A stretch of DNA of 64,000 nt from JAEVLT01 sp964484065 (GCA_964484065.1 CAZAEW010000003.1:62001-126000); one strand, 5' to 3'. Shown: positions 1 through 9,038, counted from the stretch's first letter. Notes: generated by a model not told the origin, from the letters alone. A program made the numbers and translations.

Positions 1-44
1 GTAATCAAAACCAGAAAAGGAATGATATTCCATAAATGGTCATG

Positions 45-70
45 AGAGCACCCTTACTGGTGCTCTTTTT
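45..70 (+). terminator. Rho-independent terminator of an upstream gene
   Basis: An 8-bp stem (AGAGCACC with GGTGCTCT) and a 6-nt loop are followed by a T run. It should end a transcript entering from the left of the window and separates that gene from degV. Seen directly; strength not calculated. Confidence 0.75.
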
Positions 71-150
71 CCATGAAGTAATAAGGTATATATCCTTAAA
101 CATGGATAAACTGTATAATACGGAGGTATTGATTTATTAGGAGTGAGTGG

Positions 151-993
151 ATGAGCAAAATTAAAATTGTTACAGATTCCACAGCCGATTTGCCGAAAGA
201 AATAGTCGAAAAGTACGGTATTGAGGTTGTTCCCTTATCAGTAACCATTAATGGGAAGACATATTTAGACCGGGAAGAATTAAACCCGGCGGATTTTATA
301 AAAATGATGAATGAATCAGAAGAACTTCCCAAAACTTCCCAGCCGTCAGCAGGTGTTTTTCATCGTCTATATGAGCAGCTTGGTGCAGAAGGATACGAGG
401 TCATTTCGATCCATATGACGAGCAAAATGAGCGGAACGGTTCAATCAGCTGAATCTGCGGCGAAAATGTCTCAAACGAACGTTACTGTAATCGATTCACA
501 ATTTATTTCAAAAGCACTATCATTTCAAGTCAAAGAAGCGGCAATCATGGCGATGGAGGGCAAGAGCCGGGAAGAAATCATTGACCGCTTAAAAAAGATT
601 CGATCCAATACGAGATTGTATATAATGGTTGATACACTTGATAACCTTGTAAAAGGAGGACGAATCGGGAAAGGAAAAGCTTTTCTAGGTTCCCTGCTGA
701 ATATAAAACCAATAGCTTCACTTGAGGGAGCCGAATATCATCCGGTTACGAAGGTTCGCAGCTATACTCAAGTCATAAAATTTTTCGTCAATCAGTTTGC
801 AGAAGACGTCACAGGAAGAACCATTCTTGGTGTTGGAATTGCCCATGCTGAAGCGGCAGAACTTGCCGGGAAAATAAAAGAAAGCATTTTCGATCGAACA
901 GGATTCAATCATGTCGAAATTGATTATACAAACTCAATTGTTTGTACACATACTGGTGCGGGAGCCCTTGCACTTATGTACTATTTCGAATAA
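151..993 (+). CDS. degV: DegV family fatty-acid-binding protein
   Basis: This 280-residue protein has the usual DegV length and folds over its whole length as one DegV domain. Visible hallmarks are VTDSTADLP at residues 7-15, TSQPSAG at 62-68, the SKMSGT segment at 91-96 and the VKGGRIGKGKA segment near 168-178. Family members bind a fatty acid in a deep cleft; several act as FakB proteins that present fatty acids to the kinase FakA, but the role of this paralogue is not shown by the sequence. The ATG is preceded by GGAGTGAG, and a TATAAT lies at 114-119. The SCO1/GDSL/YpmS genes follow, as in the ypm region of B. subtilis. Confidence 0.93.
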   Translation: MSKIKIVTDSTADLPKEIVEKYGIEVVPLSVTINGKTYLDREELNPADFIKMMNESEELPKTSQPSAGVFHRLYEQLGAEGYEVISIHMTSKMSGTVQSAESAAKMSQTNVTVIDSQFISKALSFQVKEAAIMAMEGKSREEIIDRLKKIRSNTRLYIMVDTLDNLVKGGRIGKGKAFLGSLLNIKPIASLEGAEYHPVTKVRSYTQVIKFFVNQFAEDVTGRTILGVGIAHAEAAELAGKIKESIFDRTGFNHVEIDYTNSIVCTHTGAGALALMYYFE

Positions 994-1092
994 TAACTAA
1001 ATATTCAAACTTTAAAAAATATTTTCTTTCATCTTGTTTGTTTTTTTGCTAAAATAATCACTAGACTATTAGTATGAAATATAGGTGATTGA

Positions 1093-1671
1093 ATGAAACT
1101 TAGGTTTGTATATTTAGTATTATTGATCAGTACGCTCCTTCTTTCAGCCTGCCAAGGTGATATTAAGAATGCAGTGGATTGGCCGATACGGGATGATATT
1201 GTCTTTACGGATCAGAACAATAAATCTTTTGCATTAAAAGAATTAAAAGGGAAAGTCTGGATATCCGATTTTATTTTCACGAGTTGTACCGACATCTGCC
1301 CGCCGATGACAGCGAATATGGTTAAACTTCAAGGAATGATCAAAGAAAAAGGAATCAAAAATGTTGAGTTTGTCTCCTTTAGCGTTGACCCAACCGTTGA
1401 TTCACCGCAAAAGCTTTCGGAGTTTGCAAAGAAATTCAATGCAGACCAAGCAAGCTGGAAGTTCCTCACGGGATATTCGCAGGATTATATTGAAATATTT
1501 GCAAAAAACAGTTTTAAAACGTTTGTAAAAAAACCATCACAGGGTGACCAAGTTGTTCATGGAACAAGTTTTTATTTAGTTGGACCAGACGGCAGAATAA
1601 AAAAATATTATACTGGAATTAATAAAGTTCCATTTGACGAAATCATCAAAGATATTGAAGCGCTGCAATAG
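1093..1671 (+). CDS. SCO1/SenC-family lipoprotein, YpmQ-like
   Basis: This is a 192-residue thioredoxin-fold protein of the SCO1/SenC family, predicted to be anchored outside the membrane. The N-terminus is a lipoprotein signal with lipobox LSAC at 17-20. The copper-binding site is intact: Cys65 and Cys69 in CTDIC, and the distal His156 in VVHGT. SCO1 proteins deliver copper to, or reduce thiols in, the CuA site of cytochrome oxidase. B. subtilis carries YpsC/YpmQ-type SCO1 paralogues, and the gene order with degV and the GDSL gene supports the YpmQ assignment. A terminator follows at once, so the gene is probably expressed alone. The exact oxidase partner is not visible here. Confidence 0.88.
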   Translation: MKLRFVYLVLLISTLLLSACQGDIKNAVDWPIRDDIVFTDQNNKSFALKELKGKVWISDFIFTSCTDICPPMTANMVKLQGMIKEKGIKNVEFVSFSVDPTVDSPQKLSEFAKKFNADQASWKFLTGYSQDYIEIFAKNSFKTFVKKPSQGDQVVHGTSFYLVGPDGRIKKYYTGINKVPFDEIIKDIEALQ

Positions 1672-1700
1672 ACCTTTTATTTAGGAAAGGTCTATTTTTT
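1670..1700 (+). terminator. Rho-independent terminator after the SCO1 gene
   Basis: A 7-bp stem GACCTTT / AAAGGTC starts at the stop codon, followed by TATTTTTTT. It separates the SCO1 gene from the GDSL gene. Confidence 0.75.
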
Positions 1701-1771
1701 TATGTTAAGGATATGTTTGGAAATATTATTCTCGTGTTATAATAACTCTAGTTTGGAGGGCAGGTGATAGG

Positions 1772-2602
1772 ATGAGAAAGGTATTCACTCTGCTGATGGT
1801 TTCAGCTATTTTGTTAGCTTCTTGCGGCAGTGCAGATTGGAAAAAACAGCCCATTAGGAAAACGTCTGTACAGGTTTTTAAGCAGATCCCTGGTGATTTT
1901 TTTCCTAGAAGGATTACGGTAGTTTCTGCAGGGGACTCCTTAACCCAAGGAGTAGGGGACAGCACCCAACAGGGAGGATATTTGCCATATTTAAAGAAAA
2001 AACTTGAACAGGATAAAGGAATCAGCGAAGTGGAATTCCATAACTATGGCGTCAAAGGAAATGTAACAACGCAGCTTTTAAAACGACTGCAGTCCCCGGA
2101 AATAAAAAAAATGGTCAAGAGTGCCGATATGGTAATCATTACCGTTGGCGGTAACGATATCATGCAGGTGGTTCAGGAAAATATCTCAAATCTTCAGGTT
2201 TCAGCGTTTACAAAAGAAAAAGAAATATATATCAGCCATTTAACGCAAATCTTTGATAGAATCACCCAGGAAAATCCAAGAGTTTCAATTATTTTAGTTG
2301 GTATTTATAATCCTTTTATGAAGTACTTTTCCAATATTAAGGAACTTAACCAAATCGTTGAGGATTGGAATAGAGCGAGTCAGACGGTCGTATCAAATTA
2401 TCCGGATGCGTATTTTGTTGATATCGAAGATTTGTTTACGAATTCAGACAAGAATCTTTTGTACACCGACCATTTTCATCCCAATGATCGAGGATACCAA
2501 TTAATTGCCGATAGACTCTATGCTTCAATCGAAGAGAGGGCCTTGCCTGAACTGGAAAAGAAAGCGTATATGGTTAGTAAAGAGGAGAATTCAAAAAAAT
2601 GA
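1772..2602 (+). CDS. SGNH/GDSL hydrolase lipoprotein, YpmR-like
   Basis: This 276-residue protein starts with a lipoprotein signal (LLASC, Cys18), so it should sit on the outer face of the membrane. The SGNH blocks are complete: nucleophile Ser56 in SAGDSLTQG, Asn128 in VGGNDIM, and Asp233 and His236 in DHFHPND. It is therefore probably an active esterase or acylhydrolase; the natural substrate is unknown. It matches YpmR in type and position. Its stop overlaps the start of the next gene by 4 nt (ATGA), so the two are translationally coupled. RBS GGAGGGCAGGTG precedes the ATG. Confidence 0.88.
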   Translation: MRKVFTLLMVSAILLASCGSADWKKQPIRKTSVQVFKQIPGDFFPRRITVVSAGDSLTQGVGDSTQQGGYLPYLKKKLEQDKGISEVEFHNYGVKGNVTTQLLKRLQSPEIKKMVKSADMVIITVGGNDIMQVVQENISNLQVSAFTKEKEIYISHLTQIFDRITQENPRVSIILVGIYNPFMKYFSNIKELNQIVEDWNRASQTVVSNYPDAYFVDIEDLFTNSDKNLLYTDHFHPNDRGYQLIADRLYASIEERALPELEKKAYMVSKEENSKK

Positions 2603-3177
2603 AAAACAGCTGGAAGAAAGGGTTTTTCATTCTCTTGGGAATCAATGTACTTGTTGTTGTCATATTATTTGTCTTGCTGCAAGTACCATCCAATGAGACA
2701 GAGAGGCCAAACGTAAAAACAAATAAGGGAGAGTTTGTTTCTTTCTTAGTTCAGTCAAATAAGAAGGATTTAAACAAATTAATCAATCATTATTTGAAAA
2801 AAGAAACAGCAAATTCCCCTGCAGACTATACGATTCACTTAGGCGATGAAGTGGAATTATATGGGGCAATACCTTTTTTTAGTGAACAGCTAAATATGAA
2901 GCTTACTTTTGAACCCGAAGCGCTGCCGAATGGCGATTTAGTTCTTAATCAAAAATCGATTTCAATAGGGAGCATGCACTTACCGGTTGCCTATGTTCTA
3001 AAAGTGATCAGGGACAATTATAAGCTGCCTGAGGGTGTAGAGATCAGGCCGAATAATAAGTTAATCTATATTCATATGCAGAGCTTGAAACTTAATAGCG
3101 GAATTAAAGTCAAGGCGAATAAATTTGACCTAAAAAATAATCATATTGCCATAACATTATTAGTCCCTGTAAAATAA
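2599..3177 (+). CDS. YpmS-family membrane-anchored protein
   Basis: A 192-residue protein with one N-terminal membrane segment (about residues 8-27) and an outward-facing soluble domain. The sequence shows the YpmS features, including the C-terminal SGIKVKANKFDL stretch with alternating polar and hydrophobic beta-strand pattern. No catalytic motif is visible and the function of the family is unknown. The 4-nt overlap with the GDSL lipoprotein suggests a shared extracytoplasmic task. A terminator follows immediately. Confidence 0.85.
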   Translation: MKNSWKKGFFILLGINVLVVVILFVLLQVPSNETERPNVKTNKGEFVSFLVQSNKKDLNKLINHYLKKETANSPADYTIHLGDEVELYGAIPFFSEQLNMKLTFEPEALPNGDLVLNQKSISIGSMHLPVAYVLKVIRDNYKLPEGVEIRPNNKLIYIHMQSLKLNSGIKVKANKFDLKNNHIAITLLVPVK

Positions 3178-3205
3178 GGTGCCTTCCTTTAGGGCACCTT
3201 ATTTA
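3176..3205. terminator. Bidirectional terminator between ypmS-like gene and the methyltransferase
   Basis: The stem AAGGTGCC / GGCACCTT overlaps the ypmS-like stop codon and is followed by ATTT on the plus strand. It may serve both convergent genes. Confidence 0.65.
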
Positions 3206-3253
3206 ATCGATCATTTTAAAATGGAAATGATATGGAAGAGGTTCGAAACCTTA

Positions 3254-4624
3254 TTAATTTTGAATCCTTAATCCTTTCGGATAAAAGTTTTTAAGAACCC
3301 CTTTTGCTTCCTTTCCCCACCCAAGCGAAAATCCGTCAATTGTCACGAGTGTCCATCCTCTGTCATGGCCCGTTGTGAATGTTTCTCCTTTTAAATAGTG
3401 AAACCATTGCAGTTCCTCTGAAGAAAGCGGCAAAGTATGGACGGCATCTTCCGCCTTTAATGACAAGGCCAAGGCATGATTGGGTTCAAACCTGTTTTTT
3501 TTCAATTCTCCGAGATGAAGACCAGCCCGAAGAATTCTTAAACCTTGAAATTGCGGACAATCGGCAGGAAGTGAATACAATTGTTGGTTAAATAAATAGA
3601 GGTGATGGAATTTAATTCCATTCAAAGTATCTTTACAAAAGAGCCGAAAGTCTTTTAATAAATTTTCGCTGACATTTGCTGTTGCATTGGGTACGGCCAC
3701 TGGCTCCGTTTGTGCCGTTTTTTTCATTTTAGCTACAAAGTGCCCTTCTCCTCCGAGTTTGTGAGGCCACAATCTTGCTGTATCAACGAGCCTTTCATCG
3801 TGATGAATGGACCATCCGGGTCTCCCGCCTTCAACGCCTTCCGGCTTCAGAATTTTCTCCATTTTGATATCAGGATATCTGTTTAAAAAGGCTTCAATGG
3901 TCTGTTCATTTTCTTCAGGGGAAAACGTACAGGTGGAATAAACGATGATTCCCCCTTGTTTTAACATATGATAGGCTGCATCTAAAATGTTTTTTTGCTG
4001 TTTTGCACAGGAAAGGACGTGTTCTTGATTCCAATATTGGACCGCTTCCTCATCTTTTCGAAACATACCTTCACCAGAACAAGGGGCATCGACAAGAATC
4101 TTATCAAAATAGCCCGGAAACTTTTGCGCAAGCCGTTCCGGAGTTTCGTTTGTCACGAGCGCATTGGTAATTCCAAGTCTTTCGATGTTTTCAGAGAGTG
4201 CTTTTGCACGTTTCGGATGGATTTCATTAGAGATTAAAATCCCGCTTTGGTTCATCATTCCCGCAAGCTGAGTAGATTTCCCGCCTGGGGCAGCGCATAA
4301 ATCAAGAACCCGTTCTCCTGGTTTAGGTGAAAGCTGTTCAGCAACAAACATGGCGCTTGGTTCTTGGATATAATATAAGCCTGCAGCATGAAAGGGGTGT
4401 TTTCCAGGCTGATCTTTTTCGGCCAGGTAATAATAGCCGTTTTGAACAAATGGTACTGTTTCTAATTCAAACGGGGAAAAACGTTCCCACTCTGCACTGC
4501 TTATTTTAAGGGGATTTATCCGTAATCCGCTCTTTTTTGAAAGATCGTATGTATGAAAAAAATCATCAGCATCCGATTGTAAAAGTCCTTTCATTTTACC
4601 GATAAATTCGGATGGCAGCTCCAT
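3254..4624 (-). CDS. RsmF/NOL1-NOP2-Sun family rRNA m5C methyltransferase
   Basis: This 456-residue protein is a SAM-dependent RNA cytosine-C5 methyltransferase. The SAM motif DLCAAPGGKST is at about 108-118, and both catalytic cysteines are present: Cys182 in DAPCSGEGMFRKD and Cys232 in YSTCTFSPEEN. The roughly 150-residue C-terminal part resembles the extra RNA-binding domains of the RsmF subfamily, which distinguishes it from RsmB. The likely target is a cytosine in rRNA; the exact position cannot be read from sequence. The start at 4624 has a GAGGAG RBS; an ATG six codons upstream (4642) is possible but less well placed. It is monocistronic, facing the ypm genes. Confidence 0.9.
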   Translation of the reverse strand: MELPSEFIGKMKGLLQSDADDFFHTYDLSKKSGLRINPLKISSAEWERFSPFELETVPFVQNGYYYLAEKDQPGKHPFHAAGLYYIQEPSAMFVAEQLSPKPGERVLDLCAAPGGKSTQLAGMMNQSGILISNEIHPKRAKALSENIERLGITNALVTNETPERLAQKFPGYFDKILVDAPCSGEGMFRKDEEAVQYWNQEHVLSCAKQQKNILDAAYHMLKQGGIIVYSTCTFSPEENEQTIEAFLNRYPDIKMEKILKPEGVEGGRPGWSIHHDERLVDTARLWPHKLGGEGHFVAKMKKTAQTEPVAVPNATANVSENLLKDFRLFCKDTLNGIKFHHLYLFNQQLYSLPADCPQFQGLRILRAGLHLGELKKNRFEPNHALALSLKAEDAVHTLPLSSEELQWFHYLKGETFTTGHDRGWTLVTIDGFSLGWGKEAKGVLKNFYPKGLRIQN

Positions 4625-4719
4625 TTTGCCATCTCCTCTCAATCCATTTTTCTAAATTTGATTATTGTAGTTTCCTTGCAGGAAGTCAAGGAATTATCCA
4701 AACCTTTGAACGGATGAAC

Positions 4720-4744
4720 GGAAAAAAGACGGTGAAACCGTCTT
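4720..4744 (-). terminator. Terminator of the DUF4397 gene
   Basis: The hairpin AAGACGGT / ACCGTCTT with a 3-nt loop is followed on the minus strand by a T run and overlaps the stop codon of the minus-strand gene. Confidence 0.7.
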
Positions 4745-5135
4745 AAGAGGATTGCTCATTTATCATTAATAGTTCAAGCCCTTCATGTAGGGAGCCAAGA
4801 AGTGCCAGTGTGTAGGATTCATTTGCTTTAAATTGAAGCCTATCGAGAGGCAGTACCACCTGTTTGCTGCCAGAGATTCTCAGTTCAAGATCCACAGTCA
4901 TTGGTGTTAATCCCAAGTACTCAGTGATGCCCTGAAATAAGACATTTGGAAACACAATATCCCGATTTTTTACAGCTAAATCAAGAGGAGGTGTTTCAGC
5001 GGCTAGATGAAGGAAACGCATTTTAGATTCTCCCAAAGGAACATCAGCCAGAATTTCATAAATCAACAGACTATCTCTAGTGAAGGCGAGTAAATAAGAT
5101 CTTCCCCACTTGGACAAAAGGTATCTCCTTAACAT
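4743..5135 (-). CDS. DUF4397 domain-containing protein
   Basis: A protein of about 130 residues matching the DUF4397 pattern: an RFLHLAAETPPLDLAV strand near residues 40-55, a VLFQGITEYLGL segment, and a C-terminal ESYTLALLGS strand. DUF4397 domains are beta-sandwiches, often in surface proteins, of unknown function. Here there is no signal peptide; the N-terminus is basic (LRRYLLSKWGR), so it is probably cytoplasmic. The ATG at 5135 follows a GGGGGTGAGG ribosome binding site; the upstream GTG at 5141 lies inside that site and is unlikely. It is read divergently from msrA. Confidence 0.7.
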   Translation of the reverse strand: MLRRYLLSKWGRSYLLAFTRDSLLIYEILADVPLGESKMRFLHLAAETPPLDLAVKNRDIVFPNVLFQGITEYLGLTPMTVDLELRISGSKQVVLPLDRLQFKANESYTLALLGSLHEGLELLMINEQSS

Positions 5136-5278
5136 CCTCACCCCCTGATTGTGCTGATACCATGTTTATTCAACAGGGCCGGGGCGGGTGACAGTTTATT
5201 TCTAATACTGTGCTGTTAAATTTTCTTTCATATCCCGCTTTGTTATAATGGGTTAAAACTGTGGTGGTGGTGAAAAAG

Positions 5279-5821
5279 ATGGAAAATAAGTTTGAAAAAG
5301 CGGTCTTTGCCGGGGGCTGCTTTTGGTGTATGGTTAAACCATTTGATCAGCAGCCGGGTATCATTGAAGTTATTTCCGGCTACACGGGGGGGACAGTCGA
5401 ATGTCCCACGTATGAACAGGTATGCTCCGGAATAACAGGACATTACGAAGCGGTTCAAATTACTTTTGACCCGGATCTTTTTCCGTATGAACAATTATTG
5501 AATTTATTCTGGCAGCAAATTGACCCAACAGATCCCAGCGGACAATTTTATGACCGGGGGAAATCCTATCAAACTGCTATTTTTTATCAAAATGAATGGC
5601 AAAAGGAACTTGCAGAAGAATCAAAGCAAAAGCTGGAAAAAAGCGGACGCTTTTCAAAACCGATTGTAACACCGATCCTTCCCGCGCAGCCATTTTATCC
5701 TGCAGAAGAATATCACCAATATTACTATAGAAAGAACCCTGTGCATTATGAAGCTTACCATGTCGGCTCAGGCCGGGCATCATTTATTAAAAAACACTGG
5801 GGGAACAAAGATGAATTTTAA
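5279..5821 (+). CDS. msrA: Peptide methionine sulfoxide reductase MsrA
   Basis: This 180-residue enzyme reduces the S-epimer of methionine sulfoxide in proteins in the cytoplasm. The active-site motif GGCFWC is at residues 12-17 with the nucleophile Cys14, and the protein keeps the family core YTGG, HYEAVQ and DPTDP segments. The ATG at 5279 is preceded by GGTGGTGG; a GTG at 5261 is in frame but lies within that site. The 3' end overlaps msrB by 11 nt, so the two epimer-specific reductases are coupled. A TATAAT at 5244-5249 suits a sigma-A promoter, but I could not find a matching -35. Confidence 0.96.
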   Translation: MENKFEKAVFAGGCFWCMVKPFDQQPGIIEVISGYTGGTVECPTYEQVCSGITGHYEAVQITFDPDLFPYEQLLNLFWQQIDPTDPSGQFYDRGKSYQTAIFYQNEWQKELAEESKQKLEKSGRFSKPIVTPILPAQPFYPAEEYHQYYYRKNPVHYEAYHVGSGRASFIKKHWGNKDEF

Positions 5822-6257
5822 AGACCCATCCCGTTTAAGAAAAGAATTAACGCCCATTCAATATGAAGTAACCCAAAATAGTGCAACAGAGCCCCCATTT
5901 CAAAACGAATATTGGAATGAATCAAGACCGGGAATCTATGTGGATATTGTTTCCGGCAAACCATTATTCACATCGCTAGACAAATTTGATTCTGGCTGCG
6001 GATGGCCAAGTTTTACGAAAACGATCGATGAGGATGAAGTAATCGAAAGACAGGATCTTAGCCATAATATGATTCGGACAGAGGTAAGGAGCAAAACAGC
6101 AGATTCCCATTTGGGGCATGTATTTAATGACGGACCGGGACCAACAAGGCTGCGTTATTGTATTAATTCAGCCTCATTAAAATTTATTCCTGTTGAAGAG
6201 CTGGAGGAAAAGGGATTTTTACAATACAAAGATATGTTTTTGCAAAATAAAGATTAA
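5811..6257 (+). CDS. msrB: Peptide methionine sulfoxide reductase MsrB
   Basis: This 148-residue enzyme reduces the R-epimer of methionine sulfoxide. Visible motifs are SGCGWPSF at 61-68 and the catalytic Cys117 in LRYCINS, with His100 and His103 in the SHLGHVF segment. The two CxxC zinc pairs found in many MsrB proteins are absent, so it belongs to the zinc-free group. The chosen ATG (5811) lies within the last codons of msrA and fits the MsrB N-terminus; an in-frame upstream ATG at 5748 only translates the msrA end in another frame. A weak terminator follows at 6273. Confidence 0.96.
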   Translation: MNFKDPSRLRKELTPIQYEVTQNSATEPPFQNEYWNESRPGIYVDIVSGKPLFTSLDKFDSGCGWPSFTKTIDEDEVIERQDLSHNMIRTEVRSKTADSHLGHVFNDGPGPTRLRYCINSASLKFIPVEELEEKGFLQYKDMFLQNKD

Positions 6258-6272
6258 GGAAAGTTAAGATTA

Positions 6273-6299
6273 GACGCTCAAAAAAGGGCGTTTTTTTTA
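6273..6299 (+). terminator. Terminator after msrAB
   Basis: A short stem ACGCTC / GGGCGT (one G-T pair) is followed by eight or more T residues. Confidence 0.6.
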
Positions 6300-6368
6300 T
6301 TAATTAGTATTTTACCTATTTATTCACGAACATTAACTTGATGATTATTGTTATAGTTCGTATTTTTG

Positions 6369-6397
6369 TTGAATAATTCAAATGGGGATGCTATAAT
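6369..6397 (+). promoter_or_regulatory. Sigma-A promoter of the flavoprotein gene
   Basis: TTGAAT at 6369-6374 and a perfect TATAAT at 6392-6397 are separated by 17 nt. The predicted start near 6404 gives a leader of about 115 nt, which carries an inverted repeat (GGTGATTTT with AAAATCATCC, about 6404-6431). Confidence 0.65.
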
Positions 6398-6518
6398 TAC
6401 GAATGGTGATTTTCAAAAATCAAAATCATCCTTAAATGAAAAATTAATCCAAAAATTATGAAAGTTCAAGTCGAGATTACAACAATAATATGAAATAACT
6501 TCTTGGAGGGTTTGGACA

Positions 6519-7964
6519 ATGGATTCAAGATATGATGTGATTGTAGTTGGGGCAGGCCCAGCGGGAATATTTACTTGTTACGAACTTACACTTAAGATGC
6601 CAAACGCGAAGGTTTTACTAATTGATAAAGGACATGATATCTACCTGAGAAATTGTCCAATTCTGCAAAAGAAAATTGAAAAATGTCCCGCTCCGTCAGG
6701 CAAGAAAGACTATGCAGGCTGTCTTCCCGCCTGTTCAATCACAAATGGATTTGGCGGTGCCGGCGCCTATTCTGATGGGAAATTTAATATTACCAGCGAA
6801 TTTGGCGGCTGGATGACGGAATATCTTCCTGATTCAAAAGTAGTTGAGTTAATCCGCTATGTCGATGATATCAATTTAAAGCATGGAGCAACAACAAGTA
6901 TTACAGATCCAATGACAGATAAAGTCAGAGAAATTGAACGAAGAGGATATGCGGCGGGATTAAAGCTATTGCGCGCTCAAGTCCGCCATTTAGGAACGGA
7001 ACAAAATCTTGAAATTTTAAAAAGCATTTATGAATATTTAAAGGATAAAGTGGAAATGTCCTTTAAAACAGAAGTAGAAGATTTAATTACCGAGAAGGCG
7101 GCAGATGGCTATAAAGTCGTTGGTGTCCAATTGAAGAAGAATGACCAAAAGATTTTTGCTGAAAAGGTTGTTATTACACCGGGCCGGGATGGTTCAAAGT
7201 GGCTTGCAGACCTTTTAAAATCAAGAAGACTTTCGATGATCAATAACCAGGTGGATATTGGTGTCCGTGTAGAAACGTCTAATATCGTTATGCAGGAAAT
7301 TAATGAAAATCTTTATGAAGGGAAGTTTATCTTTAATACATCTGTGGGAACGAGGGTCAGAACTTTTTGCAGCAACCCATCAGGACATGTCGTTGTTGAA
7401 AATCACACGGGGACAATGCTTGCCAATGGCCATGCCTATCGGGATCCAAAGTTGGGAAGCAATAATACAAATTTTGCGCTTCTTGTCTCGCATACTTTTT
7501 CTGAACCGTTTGATAAGCCGAATGAATTTGCCCATGCGATCTCAAAGCTGGCAAATGCCCTTTCAAATGGAGGGTTAATTGTCCAAAAATACGGCGATCT
7601 TCTTAAAGGCAGAAGATCTACTGAAAAACGGATTAAAGAGGGCTTTATCGAACCAACCTTGAAAGAAGCCGTCCCAGGTGATTTAGGCTTGGTTCTCCCA
7701 TATAATACTTTGAAAAGTTTAGTTGAAATGACAGAAGCACTGAATCACGTTACTCCTGGACTTGCCTCCGAACACACTCTTTTTTATGGGGTGGAATCGA
7801 AGTTTTACTCAGCACGTCCAAGGCTGAATGACCGGTTTGAAACGGAAATCAGCGGCCTATATGTTGGCGGGGATGGTGCCGGTATTACACGAGGCCTTGC
7901 CCAGGCTAGCGCTTGCGGCGTTTGGATTGCCCGTGATATTATTGAAAAAACAAAAACGAAATGA
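6519..7964 (+). CDS. FAD-dependent oxidoreductase (COG2509-type dehydrogenase)
   Basis: This 481-residue flavoprotein has an N-terminal Rossmann motif GAGPAG (11-16) and a C-terminal FAD-contact block GGDGAGITRGLAQASACG. The middle part (PACSITNGFGGAGAYSDGKFN) is typical of the uncharacterised FAD-dependent dehydrogenases grouped as COG2509. A cysteine cluster near residues 48-75 (C..C..C..C in the CPILQKKIEKCPAPSG region) is notable and could be structural or redox-active. No substrate can be assigned. The gene has its own promoter and terminator and so is a single unit; RBS TTGGAGGG precedes the ATG. Confidence 0.85.
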   Translation: MDSRYDVIVVGAGPAGIFTCYELTLKMPNAKVLLIDKGHDIYLRNCPILQKKIEKCPAPSGKKDYAGCLPACSITNGFGGAGAYSDGKFNITSEFGGWMTEYLPDSKVVELIRYVDDINLKHGATTSITDPMTDKVREIERRGYAAGLKLLRAQVRHLGTEQNLEILKSIYEYLKDKVEMSFKTEVEDLITEKAADGYKVVGVQLKKNDQKIFAEKVVITPGRDGSKWLADLLKSRRLSMINNQVDIGVRVETSNIVMQEINENLYEGKFIFNTSVGTRVRTFCSNPSGHVVVENHTGTMLANGHAYRDPKLGSNNTNFALLVSHTFSEPFDKPNEFAHAISKLANALSNGGLIVQKYGDLLKGRRSTEKRIKEGFIEPTLKEAVPGDLGLVLPYNTLKSLVEMTEALNHVTPGLASEHTLFYGVESKFYSARPRLNDRFETEISGLYVGGDGAGITRGLAQASACGVWIARDIIEKTKTK

Positions 7965-7987
7965 ATGAAGGAAAGCATTCATGCCTA

Positions 7988-8013
7988 AACCCGCGTGCAA
8001 AGCGGGTTTTTGT
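7988..8013 (+). terminator. Terminator after the flavoprotein gene
   Basis: Stem AACCCGC / GCGGGTT with a 7-nt loop, then T5. Confidence 0.8.
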
Positions 8014-8059
8014 GTGATAAAAGCTATCCAAAATCGTTGAAGGAAAGAAGGGAGAATGA

Positions 8060-9037
8060 ATGCTGCCGAAACGATTAGCGCCCGGTGACGAAATCAGAGT
8101 CATTGCCCCATCGACAAGCCTGGCGCTTGTAAAAGAAAAACAAATTGAATTAGCAACAGACCGGTTTGTACAGCTTGGATTTACTGTAACATTTGGAAAG
8201 CATGTTTATGATCATAATGAGTTCTTCACAACATCAATTGAACAACGCATTGAAGACCTGCATGACGCGTTCCAGAACCCTAATGTAAAAGGAATTATCG
8301 CCGGACTTGGAGGGTACCATACCAACCAATTATTACCCCATATTGATTTTGATTTGATTCGTGAAAATCCAAAGATATTTTGCGGGTATGGTGATATTAC
8401 GGCTCTTCATGGCGCCATTTATAAAAAAACGGGTTTAATCACCTATTATGGTCCATTTTTCTCGAGCTTCGGTATAAAGCATGGGGCAGACTATACTCTG
8501 CAGTCTTTTATAGAGGCAGTGACAAATGATGCTCCGTTAGAGATTGAGCCTTCACAGACCTGGAGTGAGGATCCATGGCATTTGGAACAGGAGGACCGAA
8601 CGTACATACAGTCAGCAGGATATTCGGTCATACAGGAAGGAAGAGCGGAAGGCAAATTGGTTGGCGGGACATTGTCGACTCTTAATCTATTGCAGGGAAC
8701 AAAATATATGCCTTCGCTGGAAAATGCCATTTTATTTATTGATGAGGATGAGGAATCACATCCGCAAAGGTTTGACCGTGATCTTCAATCATTGCTGCAG
8801 TTGCCTGATGCTTCCAAGATTAAAGGGATCATGATTGGGCGCTTTCAAACAGCATCAAATGTCACCGAAGCGGCACTAAGAAAAATTATTGCTGATAAAG
8901 GAGAATTAGCTGGAATTCCCGTGATTGCCAATGTCAATTTTGGACATGTTCAGCCAATTGCAACCATTCCGTATGGAGCTGAGGCAGTCATTTCGGGATT
9001 CGGAACAGACATAACCATTAGCATTGAACAAAAATAG
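8060..9037 (+). CDS. S66-family LD-carboxypeptidase homologue with altered nucleophile position
   Basis: This 325-residue protein is a full-length member of the peptidase S66 family (muramoyl-tetrapeptide LD-carboxypeptidase / MccF group). The GGYHTNQLLPHIDFDLI block (84-100) and the C-terminal NVNFGHVQP segment with the triad His are present, as is the acidic FIDEDEE segment. However, the block normally written GYSDIT reads GYGDIT here (residues 109-114), so the serine nucleophile is replaced by Gly111. Either the protein is not a peptidase, or another residue serves. It has no signal peptide, so any action would be on cytoplasmic muropeptides or peptide conjugates. RBS GAAGGGAG precedes the ATG, and a strong terminator follows. 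Confidence 0.85.
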   Translation: MLPKRLAPGDEIRVIAPSTSLALVKEKQIELATDRFVQLGFTVTFGKHVYDHNEFFTTSIEQRIEDLHDAFQNPNVKGIIAGLGGYHTNQLLPHIDFDLIRENPKIFCGYGDITALHGAIYKKTGLITYYGPFFSSFGIKHGADYTLQSFIEAVTNDAPLEIEPSQTWSEDPWHLEQEDRTYIQSAGYSVIQEGRAEGKLVGGTLSTLNLLQGTKYMPSLENAILFIDEDEESHPQRFDRDLQSLLQLPDASKIKGIMIGRFQTASNVTEAALRKIIADKGELAGIPVIANVNFGHVQPIATIPYGAEAVISGFGTDITISIEQK

Positions 9038-9038
9038 A

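Noticed and set aside
5748..5810. N-terminal extension of MsrB
   Set aside because: It only reads the end of msrA in another frame.
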